Origin: Acidimicrobiales bacterium
GTDB lineage: Bacteria > Actinomycetota > Acidimicrobiia > Acidimicrobiales > CADCSY01
Direction of reading: 5' to 3'
NCBI GenBank assembly: GCA_030447125.1
Contig: JAUJLZ010000002.1
Span: forward strand, 15,843 to 42,512
Length of the DNA stretch: 26,670 nt
Part shown: one piece after another, positions 8,894 through 15,252 of the stretch
Layout of the letters: each line of letters begins with the position of its first letter
Numbering within the stretch: position 1 is the first letter of the stretch
Notes under the pieces: generated by a model
Told to the model about the DNA's origin: nothing
The model's input: the letters and a program-made list of their open reading frames with translations, nothing else
Database searches by the model: none
Position numbers and translations under genes: made by a program

Positions 8894-10214
8894 CGTCGCC
8901 TCCCTGCTTAGGGTCCCGGCGCCGCTGGTGGGGAGCGGTTCGGGTCGGACGCGGCGCGGGCCTCCGATCGTCGGAGGGCGCGGTGGTCGGCGACTCGCCG
9001 GACACGCGCGCCCCGGCAGCCACCACCCGTCCCGCCGCCTGGGCACCGGCGACGCCGACGCCCGCGGCCGCCCCGGCACCAGCCCCGCCTCGTCCAGCGC
9101 CGGCAGCTCCGGCAGCGGCTCCAGCGCCTCCGGCTGCGCCGCCCGGCCCGCTGGCTGGCGCCGGCGAGGCCGAACCCGGAAAGCGCCCGGAGAGACGGGA
9201 GCCGCCGATCATGCGGGCGTAGGAGGCGCTGGACAGGGCCTGCTGACTGGCGCGCACCGGTCCGCCCTTGACCCCCTGGGCGACCACCGCCGCCTCGGTG
9301 AGGGGAAGCAGCCTGGCCACCAGCAGCGGGGAGAAGGCCGCCACTCCTAAGGCGGCGCTGGCGGTGAGCAAGATGCCCACCGCCTGGGTCACGGAGCCGG
9401 CGGGGTCCTCGGCCATAACCTCGGGCTCCGGCAGGGCGGTGACCTCGCCGCCCGAGCCGGTGCCCACTGCCGCAGCGGCGGCGATGGCCAGGGCCACGGC
9501 GATGACCAGCTTGGAGACGATCAGCGCGGCCAGCAGCTCCAGCAGCTTGCGGCCCGCTCCCCGCAGCGCCGGCCACAGCTGGGCGGCAAAGACCAGCGGT
9601 GCGAGGGCCACCACGATGTAGACAAGCGCGGCACGCACGACCAGCTCGGCCAAGAGGATGAGGCCGGCCACCACGCTGACGAGCCCGAGCAGGAGCACCA
9701 CCAGGGCGGCCGTCCCCCCGCTGACCACGGAGAGCGAGGCGACCACGTCGGCGATGCGCTCGACGTCGGCCTGGAAGTGGCTGAGCAGCCCTCCGGAGAG
9801 CTCGTCGACCAGGCGCACCAGGGCCTGGCTGACGGTGACCAGCCCGACCATGCCGAGCACGGACATGGGCAGGTTCAGGGCCATGCGCCGGGCCATCCCG
9901 CCCACGTCGCCGGCCAGCACGCCCTCGGTGATGCCGATGAGCACGAAGCCGACCAGCAGGGTCGCCCCGATGGTGGCGGTCATGGCGTAGGGGCCGCCGG
10001 GCCCGGCGAACCAGTCCGCCTCGACGTTGGGGTCGGTGGCGTCGAAGAAGAAGTTGAACACCCGGCCGACCACCCAGACCACGGCTTCGAGCACCCAGGC
10101 GGTCAGGCCCCGGGTAACCAGGTCGAAGCCCTGATCGGCGGCGGCACCTGCCACGCCCTCGACGCCGTCGACCACCCATTCCACCGGGTTGGGGAGCCAG
10201 GCCAGCACCGTCAC
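8883..10214 (-). CDS. TrbL/VirB6-like polytopic channel protein (443 aa)
   Basis: Inner-membrane channel component of the type IV secretion system. Seen: about six or more hydrophobic segments (for example IGATLLVGFVLIGITEGVL, SVLGMVGLVTVSQAL, TAALVVLLLGLVSVVAGLI, RAALVYIVVALAPLVFAAQL, LLAALIVSKLVIAVALAI) and the segment FAAQLWPALRG that follows the central membrane helices in the family. After about residue 345 the protein becomes an Ala/Gly low-complexity tail, then a Pro/Arg-rich basic end, probably cytoplasmic. GTG start at 10214 overlaps the upstream TGA by four bases (GTGA), which indicates translational coupling. The tail is probably variable among relatives. Confidence 0.88.
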   Translation of the reverse strand: MTVLAWLPNPVEWVVDGVEGVAGAAADQGFDLVTRGLTAWVLEAVVWVVGRVFNFFFDATDPNVEADWFAGPGGPYAMTATIGATLLVGFVLIGITEGVLAGDVGGMARRMALNLPMSVLGMVGLVTVSQALVRLVDELSGGLLSHFQADVERIADVVASLSVVSGGTAALVVLLLGLVSVVAGLILLAELVVRAALVYIVVALAPLVFAAQLWPALRGAGRKLLELLAALIVSKLVIAVALAIAAAAAVGTGSGGEVTALPEPEVMAEDPAGSVTQAVGILLTASAALGVAAFSPLLVARLLPLTEAAVVAQGVKGGPVRASQQALSSASYARMIGGSRLSGRFPGSASPAPASGPGGAAGGAGAAAGAAGAGRGGAGAGAAAGVGVAGAQAAGRVVAAGARVSGESPTTAPSDDRRPAPRPTRTAPHQRRRDPKQGGDGGR

Positions 10215-10900
10215 CGCGGCACCTCGGCTTCGATGCGCTCAAAGCCGGCCAGGGCCTCGTCGAGGGCCTCGGGCTGCCAGGGCTCGTCCCGGCCACCGAC
10301 GGCCGGGGTGGGACCGGGGACGTCGGAGGCCTCGTCGACCCGCCACCGCTCGTCCTCCCAGACCAACACGACGTTGACTCGGACCCAGTCGGCCTGGGGC
10401 ACCGCCACATCGGCGGCGGACAGGACGCTGACCGTCCACACACTCACCTCGGCCCGCTCGGGCATGTAGTGCTGGAGGTTCCAGGCCAGCGGGCGCACCA
10501 GCCACCACACCGGCCCGGCGGATCGGGCAAGGCCGTCGCGGGCCAGTCCCACCTCGCCGTGGACCTCGGCCACCAGCCGCTCGGCACTGCCGGCGCTGGC
10601 CACCTCCCGCACCGCCTCCTCCAGCGCCTCGTCGTCGAGGTAGAGCCACTGCTGGGGAGCGGTGGCGTAGGCGATGGCGGCATCCCGGGCGCCGGCCTCG
10701 TCGTGAGCCGGGCCGGCGCTCGACTCCTTCCGCTCGCCGTACGGCGATCCCGTCGCAGGCTGGCTGATGTCCTCGCCGACGCCGCCAGGTCGAGCTTCCG
10801 GAGGGACCTCGTCTCCACTTAGCGGGGTGAGGGCTGCGAGGCCGACGGCGACGGTGATGGCCACCGCCGCGGCTACCAGCGCTCGTCGCTTGGCGCTCAT
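10211..10900 (-). CDS. Membrane-anchored VirB8/TcpC-like conjugation protein (229 aa, tentative)
   Basis: ATG 10900 overlaps the previous stop (ATGA). One N-terminal membrane segment (residues 5-25, ALVAAAVAITVAVGLAAL) is followed by an acidic, proline-rich linker. The predicted extracytoplasmic domain is about 170 aa: it opens with ARDAAIAYATAPQQWLYLD, contains WWLVRPLAWNLQHYMPER, then two strands (VSVWTVSVLSA and WVRVNVVLVWEDERWRVDE). A single anchor plus a helical and curved-sheet domain ending in a DERWRV-type strand fits the NTF2-like fold of VirB8/TcpC, the structural scaffold subunit of type IV secretion systems. This is a fold-level inference from pattern and gene position. The existence of the gene is certain, the assignment moderate. 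Confidence 0.72.
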   Translation of the reverse strand: MSAKRRALVAAAVAITVAVGLAALTPLSGDEVPPEARPGGVGEDISQPATGSPYGERKESSAGPAHDEAGARDAAIAYATAPQQWLYLDDEALEEAVREVASAGSAERLVAEVHGEVGLARDGLARSAGPVWWLVRPLAWNLQHYMPERAEVSVWTVSVLSAADVAVPQADWVRVNVVLVWEDERWRVDEASDVPGPTPAVGGRDEPWQPEALDEALAGFERIEAEVPR

Positions 10901-11187
10901 GTGGTCGCCGCTTGGAACAGCAGGTTGATGGCGGTCGGCGCGACCCCGGCCAGGATGGCGCCGATGACGCCCCCTAGCGCCAGGTTCTTGCCTCGAGAGG
11001 CCCCGTTGTAGCTGCCGCCCTCCCGGGCGAGGCCGTACATGGCGGCACCGACCAGTAGGGCTGCCAGGCTCCCCCACAGCGCCACCATCTGTGTCCAGTT
11101 GAGGAGCTGCTGGACCAGCCCGGCGCCGGGCATGCCCGCCGAGTTCGGGGTCACGCTGACCTGGGCCAGGACCCGGATCAGGGCCAT
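10897..11187 (-). CDS. DUF6112-like small membrane protein, possible VirB2-type pilin or channel subunit (96 aa)
   Basis: First gene of the transfer operon. ATG 11187 has a very strong RBS (GAAGGGAGGT). There are two hydrophobic segments (about residues 33-52 and 71-93) separated by a short polar loop REGGSYNGASRGKN, and no cysteines. The second segment, LALGGVIGAILAGVAPTAIN, resembles the conserved part of the DUF6112 proteins found at this place in actinobacterial conjugation clusters. A small protein with two helices around a basic loop is also the build of VirB2 pilins, but processing and pilus formation are not shown by the sequence. Confidence 0.78.
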   Translation of the reverse strand: MALIRVLAQVSVTPNSAGMPGAGLVQQLLNWTQMVALWGSLAALLVGAAMYGLAREGGSYNGASRGKNLALGGVIGAILAGVAPTAINLLFQAATT

Positions 11188-11295
11188 CGGACCTCCCTTC
11201 GTGTGAGCGATCAGGACGAAGCCCTAAGCCCCGCGACCGCCGTTGACCTCTCCGATCCGGGAGAAGATGGGGGCGACGGCGAGGCATAGGCAGGG
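11188..11295 (-). promoter_or_regulatory. Divergent promoter region between transfer operon and cell-wall hydrolase
   Basis: This 108-bp gap separates two divergently read genes, so it must carry or overlap promoters for both unless they are driven from elsewhere. It contains a short inverted repeat (TCTCC-gatccg-GGAGA, about 11255-11272). It also has the octamer GTGTGAGC (about 11201-11208), which also occurs in the Tad operon leader at 25786-25793. No convincing -35/-10 pair could be picked out. The strand given is that of the large operon. Confidence 0.4.
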
Positions 11296-12369
11296 GTGAG
11301 CCGACATTGCCTGCTCAAGGTCCTGGTCGCTGCGGCGGCCGTCCTCGTGCTCGGGGTGGTCGCCGTCCCCTTCCTGGCGCTGGCGGTCGGACCTGGCCCG
11401 GTTCCCACGTCGGCGATCTCAGGCGGCACTGGCGTGCCCCCGCGCGCCCTGGCCGCCTACCAGGCGGCGGCGACGAGCTGCGAGGGGCTTCGCTGGGAGC
11501 TGCTGGCGGCCGTGGGCTGGGTGGAGTCGCGCCACGGCAGCGACGGGGGCGCCGTGATCGATCCAGAGTCCGGAGAGGTCACGCCCTGGATCTTCGGGCC
11601 GGAGCTGGACGGCACCGGAGGCACCATCGCGTTGCCCCGGGACGAGGTCGGCGGGTGGTGGAGCCTGGGCGGCTACTGGGAACGAGCCGTCGGGCCGATG
11701 CAGGTCCTGGCCTCGACGTTCTCCGCGTGGGAGGTCGACGGCGACGGCGACGGCGTGGCCAACCCCCACGACTTGGACGACGCCGCCGCCACGGCGGCCG
11801 CCTACCTGTGCGGCGGCCAGGCCAGGATCGGCGACGAGCGGGCCGCGCTGTTCCGCTACAACCGGAGCGACGCCTACGTGGAGGAAGTGATCGCGTACGC
11901 CGAGCAGCTCGCCTCCACGGTCCCTTCCGGAGGCTGGCTTTGCCCCGTGACCGGACCGGTGAGCTTCACCGACACTTGGGGCGCCCCTCGGTCAGGGGGA
12001 CGACGGCATCAGGGCGTGGACGTGTTCGCCGCCCTCGGGACGCCTGTGGTCGCCCCCGTGCCCGGCTTGGTCGAGCACTACGCCGACACCGTCGGCGGCC
12101 TGTCCTTCCGACTCTGGGGCGACGACGGCACCTACTACTACGGCACTCACCTCGCAGCCTTCGGCACCGCTGGCCCCGTCTCCGCCGGCGCGATCATCGG
12201 CTACCTCGGCGAGACAGGCAACGCCCGTGGCACCGGACCACACCTGCACTTCGAGATCCATCCTGGACGCCGGCCCGGTGACCCGCCTCGTCCCGTCAAT
12301 CCCAGTCCTCGGGTGGCCCAAGCCTGCGGTGCCCAGAGGATCGGCGCAGGGCTGCAGGGCGGAGCGTAA
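11296..12369 (+). CDS. Bifunctional cell-wall hydrolase: lytic transglycosylase plus M23 endopeptidase (357 aa)
   Basis: Likely opens peptidoglycan locally for assembly of the transfer channel. Seen: an N-terminal hydrophobic segment (residues 6-33, signal peptide or anchor), then a transglycosylase-like domain with catalytic glutamate E77 (LLAAVGWVESRHG), the AVGPMQVLASTF motif (131-142), DGDGDGVANPHDLDDA and AAAYLCGG. From residue 215 an M23 metallopeptidase follows, with zinc ligands in HQGVD (H238, D242) and GPHLHFE (H316, H318), plus H285 in YYGTHLA. Two cysteine pairs are possible (C62/C172 and C216/C344). GTG 11296 follows AGGCAGG and faces away from the transfer operon, yet the functional link is clear: VirB1/TcpG-like enzymes with this domain pair are standard in Gram-positive type IV secretion. 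All key residues are present. Confidence 0.93.
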   Translation: MSRHCLLKVLVAAAAVLVLGVVAVPFLALAVGPGPVPTSAISGGTGVPPRALAAYQAAATSCEGLRWELLAAVGWVESRHGSDGGAVIDPESGEVTPWIFGPELDGTGGTIALPRDEVGGWWSLGGYWERAVGPMQVLASTFSAWEVDGDGDGVANPHDLDDAAATAAAYLCGGQARIGDERAALFRYNRSDAYVEEVIAYAEQLASTVPSGGWLCPVTGPVSFTDTWGAPRSGGRRHQGVDVFAALGTPVVAPVPGLVEHYADTVGGLSFRLWGDDGTYYYGTHLAAFGTAGPVSAGAIIGYLGETGNARGTGPHLHFEIHPGRRPGDPPRPVNPSPRVAQACGAQRIGAGLQGGA

Positions 12370-12749
12370 TGGCCGTGCTCACCCGGCGCCCGTTGGTGCG
12401 AGCCTCTACGCCCGTGAGGTTGTCCGAGCTGACGCCTGGCCGGAGGAGAATGGCCACGACATGGCCACTGTTCGTCCGTCGGTGATCGCCGCCTACGCCG
12501 ACACGCGGCGCCCCGTTGTGGAGCACTCGTGCCCTGGTCCAAGATCCATCCACACCGCCCGATCGCGCACCGCATCCCATGTCGGGGCATGACTCCATCC
12601 TTCTCAAAAGGTAGAGCCTCCACCAGACCCGGGGCGGCAGGTGACACCATTCCCTACGACTCCGTCTTCTTGTACGACGGCCCTCTCACTGACGACGACC
12701 ACCAGCACGGTCACGACATGGCTGAGCGGCTTCGTCCTCAGCTCCGAAG
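12370..12749. other. Gap without a supported gene; possible degenerate coding
   Basis: This stretch follows the hydrolase and has no ORF that looks real on either strand. A 38-codon ORF (12369-12485) starts in TAATG overlap with the hydrolase stop but is Arg-rich and unconvincing. On the plus strand around 12640-12745 one frame reads IPYDSVFLYDGPLTDDD and so on with good third-position bias. It could be the relic of a gene that once preceded the toxin-like relic. A direct repeat ATGGCCAC occurs twice near 12449-12468. Confidence 0.4.
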
Positions 12750-13104
12750 GTGCGGCGCTTTCGTAACCGGAGCGTCCGCCAACAGCCTTCGTTCGAGCAA
12801 TCCGCTCGGGCCGTTGAGCACGATGCGAGACGCTTTGACGATCTCTACACCGGGCTTGAGTGGCAGATTGCCACAAAACCTGAGAGCTGCCCTGAGATTC
12901 CCGACACCCCATTTCGGATGGCGCGCGCCTACGTCGAGACGGGACTGCTTCGTGTGCTTTTTTACCATCGACTCTGAAGAGATCTGTTCTGTCTGGTGGG
13001 TCGATATCGCTCCGAACGCGGAAGAGGAGGACGCAACTCCTGATTCAGCGACCGCGGTCGCGCCCCTTTCCGGACAGGTAGCCGTGCGGCGGTGTTATCG
13101 TTGA
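12750..13104 (+). pseudogene. RelE/ParE-like toxin relic with +1 frameshift in a T6 run
   Basis: The frame from GTG 12750 reads PSFEQSARAVEHDARRFDDL, then IATKPESCPEIPDTPFRMA, then GLLRVLF and stops at 12975-12977 after YHRL. Removing one T from the run 12958-12963 continues the protein as VLFTIDSEEICSVWWVDIAP and so on, in the frame that ends at 13104. The overall pattern (PSFE-x-S near the start, a Pro-rich middle, then RVLFTID and a hydrophobic strand ending in DIAPN) fits the RelE/ParE toxin fold of about 90-110 aa. The family call is a pattern-level inference. No complete antitoxin partner is visible next to it, and the natural start may also be lost because frame stops and weak RBS signals lie just upstream. 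Base composition is lower in GC than the flanking operons. Confidence 0.45.
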
Positions 13105-13326
13105 GCCGGAGCCAGCGGCGAACTGTCGGCCGCCGAGATCGTTCGGCGTGCTGAGCGCGGTATCGCCTCGCCAAAGGCCAGGAAGCCGAAGAGCTTCGCC
13201 GGAATGGACAGCGCCCGCCAACTTGGTAGCGACGCTACTAGCTCTAGCGCTGGCGCCGTTCCTGCCCGATTCCAACTTTCGCCGGCGAACGTTGTCCGAA
13301 GAAAGCCTGGCTGTCGAATTGTTACG
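13105..13326. other. Non-coding gap
   Basis: No ORF with credible composition on either strand and no clear terminator. It separates the toxin relic from the convergent secreted-protein gene, so transcription from both sides should end here. Confidence 0.4.
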
Positions 13327-13686
13327 TTAGGGAATCGCGCAAGCGCGAGGCTCGAGGAGAAAGTAATAGAACTCGCCATAAGCGCCGCTTCCGTAAAGCC
13401 ACTTGCATTCGGCGTCTAGCGATGCACGCGTCAGCAGGGGCACAAGACCCGCCCTACCGAAGAAGTAGTACCAACAGGTAATGCTCTGATCGTCGTTGAT
13501 TGTGTAGCCTCCATAGTGCGCACGCATGTCACTCGCAACGGCCGACTTGCCGCCCGTTAGACAGTAGGCCGTGTTGTCTGGGTTGACGACTGACAAAGCG
13601 TGCGCCGGAGCGGCCAGCATCAGCAGGGAAGCCACACCGAAGGCAATCCCCGTTACGGTACGACGGATCGTGCCGCGGTGCCCCAT
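13327..13686 (-). CDS. Small secreted four-cysteine protein (119 aa)
   Basis: ATG 13686 has a textbook RBS (AAGGAGG, three to four bases upstream). A clean signal peptide follows: basic MGHRGTIRR, hydrophobic core VTGIAFGVASLLMLAA, and a predicted cut after PAHA. The mature part is about 88 aa with exactly four cysteines (in TAYCLTGG, ITCWYYFF, DAECKWLYG and PRACAIP), so two disulfides are likely. It is rich in aromatic residues (WYYFF, FYYFLL). I do not recognise the family. It is the only gene in the island that looks intact, and it has its own promoter-side inverted repeat. Codon use is less G/C-biased than in the flanking operons, suggesting separate origin. Function unknown: an exported peptide, surface factor or inhibitor are all possible. 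Confidence 0.75.
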   Translation of the reverse strand: MGHRGTIRRTVTGIAFGVASLLMLAAPAHALSVVNPDNTAYCLTGGKSAVASDMRAHYGGYTINDDQSITCWYYFFGRAGLVPLLTRASLDAECKWLYGSGAYGEFYYFLLEPRACAIP

Positions 13687-13696
13687 GGTCCTCCTT

Positions 13697-13717
13697 CGGA
13701 AGCGGGAGTAGCTTCCG
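13697..13717 (-). promoter_or_regulatory. Inverted repeat directly upstream of the RBS of the secreted protein
   Basis: CGGAAGC (13697-13703) and GCTTCCG (13711-13717) are perfect 7-bp arms with a 7-nt loop. In the mRNA the hairpin ends one base or less before AAGGAGG, so it could be an operator or a structure that modulates ribosome access. Confidence 0.5.
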
Positions 13718-14253
13718 AGTCTACGGCACGCCGAGGACCTCAACACGGTCGGTGTTCAACGACGCCTTCACCGGTGGCCGAACCCACGGCCGCCCCTCCC
13801 TAGAGCGACGACCCTGGGCAAGCGCTCAACCTAGTTGAAGCCCCCCGGGGTAACTCTTTCACATAGCGCCGCACCGTCTTGGCCGATCGCGCTCGGCGAT
13901 CACCGAGCCGCCGACGTGAACGACCACCTTGGCTCCCAGCGGACGACATGTCCTTCGGCGTGACGGTTTGGTCCATTTGGAGGAGGGCGGGTCGCTCGTC
14001 GGCTCGCAGCCCCGGGATGGTGGGCCCGGGTCTTGCTCACCATTCGCGACATGACCCGCTGTTCGCCACAGGATTTCTCGCCAACCGCCCGAAACCCTCA
14101 ACGCTCCGTGGACGCGGGCGAGCACGGGAGGACTGCCGATGTCGACAGCGGGGTTGCGGGCGTTCATGTGGTAGGAGGTCGGCGACCTACCGACCGCCGC
14201 GTTACGGGTGGGGAGCGATAGGCCGGTGACTCTGATGACCCTCGGGGTGCTGT
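13718..14253. other. Gap without a supported gene
   Basis: ORFs of up to 140 codons exist here on both strands, but none has recognisable sequence or convincing composition. A 49-codon minus-strand ORF (13800-13949) ends with a helix-like SAKTVRRYVKELPRGAS and could be a DNA-binding fragment. Short inverted repeats occur at about 14170-14191 (GGTAGG/CCTACC and AGGTC/GACCT). Part of the degenerate island. Confidence 0.4.
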
Positions 14254-14340
14254 TCAACTCCACTCCGTGGTGGCGCCCCACACGCCTACCTCCTGGTGTT
14301 CGAGGGCGAAGGCCAGGCAGTCGTAGATCGGTGGCCCCCT
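14254..14340 (-). pseudogene. C-terminal fragment of a WhiB-family regulator
   Basis: Immediately after the TAG of the FxLYD relic, the same frame reads YDCLAFALEHQEVGVWGATT followed by EWS and a TGA at 14254-14256. The segment C-L-A-x-A-L-E-H plus G-V-W-G-x-T-T-E is the signature end of WhiB proteins: the last iron-sulfur cysteine followed by the GVWGG turn. The N-terminal three cysteines and the basic C-terminal tail are absent, and there is no start codon, so this is a scrap left by deletion or rearrangement. WhiB is an actinobacteria-specific family, which also supports the host assignment. Confidence 0.55.
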
Positions 14341-14785
14341 CTACTCAGCGCGAAACCGGGTTACGTCGGCGACAGCGCACCTACCTACCTGAGTGCCTAC
14401 AGGCAGGCTGCCGGTGGCGCGGAACTGGGCTCTCTCGTACCGGACCCGATCGCGTTGTCGAAGGACTTTGCTTCGCCTACTCGGGTGCCTGTCGGGTCGA
14501 AGAACTCAACTGTCACCGCGTAATAGAGTCGTTGACGATCGTGCCCCTGGTTTCGACGAATCCGAACTGGTCGACCTGACAGCAGCTGCACACAGGGGCG
14601 TCGGCTTGGGCTTCTTCGATCTCCTTCAGAACACCGCCACCCGGATGCCTTCGGGCGTCAGGACGAAGTGTTGGTGAGACCGAGTAGTTGGCCACGAACA
14701 GCGCCACCAGCAATGGGGCGAGGATGGGCGTCGCTGACCGCTCGTGCCCAGCGGCGCCGGCTCTTGGCCGACCAGTAGGTGTCAT
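14341..14785 (-). pseudogene. FxLYD-domain exported protein relic with two frameshifts
   Basis: The first frame, from ATG 14785 (GGAG just upstream), gives a hydrophobic segment ILAPLLVALFVANYSV, then EIEEAQADAPVCSCCQVDQF and GFVETRGTIVND, and stops at 14513. The next frame continues as LYYAVTVEFFDPTGTRVGEA and SFDNAIGSG, with a stop at 14397. The third continues as YERAQFRATGSLPVGTQVGR, then CAVADVTRFRAE, with a TAG at 14341-14343. Joined together they make one FxLYD-type domain (GTIVND ... VTVEFFD ... ERAQFRATGSLP ... CAVADVTRF) behind a membrane anchor. Each junction (near 14520 and 14425) fits loss of one base. FxLYD domains occur in exported actinobacterial proteins of mostly unknown function. 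The gene is probably dead unless the shifts are sequence errors. Confidence 0.6.
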
Positions 14786-15250
14786 GCTCCATCCTCACTT
14801 CCAAGGTATGGAGCCTCCGCGGATCCCAGGCCGATTCACAAGGGGCCAGACCAGATGAGCAGACCCAGGCAACCGCTCGTAGCGCTCGGTCTCAGCCGCC
14901 TCCCAGCCCGACGGGCCCAGGTACCTGCCCAAGGTGCTGATCTGCCAGGCGTAGTGGCGGCGATCGTCGGCGTGGGCGGAACCCTCCAGGGCTTCCCAAG
15001 GAGGGGGATATCGCTGCAGGCGACCGCGCCGTCGCCGCCGGCAAGCGGGCGGTCTGTCTCGGCACGATGCCGGAGATGGTGGCCGCCCGACGGCGGGATC
15101 AATGTCGCTCGGCCCTCAATCCTCGCCCGACCGCTCGGCCAGGCTGAAACCATCGACGACACCCATGTCAAGGATCTCGAAGTCCCAGCTCACGTCCTTC
15201 TCGCTCAGGTCTGCCCGCGGACATCATGACCCGGAAGCCTTGTGGTCCGG
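14786..15250. other. Gap with coding-like remnants, no intact gene
   Basis: On the minus strand one frame shows two separate stretches with natural composition: ADLSEKDVSWDFEILDMGVV (then DGFSLAERSGED and a TGA at about 15115) and, further on, HYAWQISTLGRYLGPSGWEA (then AETERYERLPGSAHLVW). Neither has a usable start and a stop lies between them. They look like remains of a disrupted gene that I do not recognise. Several antisense ORFs on the plus strand are compositional shadows. Confidence 0.4.
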
Positions 15251-15252
15251 TC
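15228..15252 (-). terminator. Possible hairpin terminator of the Tad operon
   Basis: Just past the stop of the LysM-BTAD gene the transcript can pair GACC-GGA with TCC-G-GGTC (one bulged base, about 10-nt loop). There is no T tract, so this is a weak candidate. Confidence 0.3.

Noticed and set aside
12369..12485. 38-codon ORF overlapping the hydrolase stop (TAATG)
   Set aside because: Arg-rich, no RBS of its own that stands out and no recognisable sequence.
12201..12650. 149-codon minus-strand ORF antisense to the hydrolase end
   Set aside because: Arg/Gly/Pro-rich composition typical of shadows.
13800..13949. 49-codon minus-strand ORF ending with a helix-like RRYVKELPRGAS
   Set aside because: Could be a DNA-binding fragment, but too short and without a convincing RBS.
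14170..14191. Short inverted repeats GGTAGG/CCTACC and AGGTC/GACCT
   Set aside because: Short arms in a region without an identified neighbouring gene; too weak to call an operator or terminator.
13859..14281. 140-codon minus-strand ORF
   Set aside because: No coding-like composition; it overlaps the WhiB scrap in another frame and has no motif.
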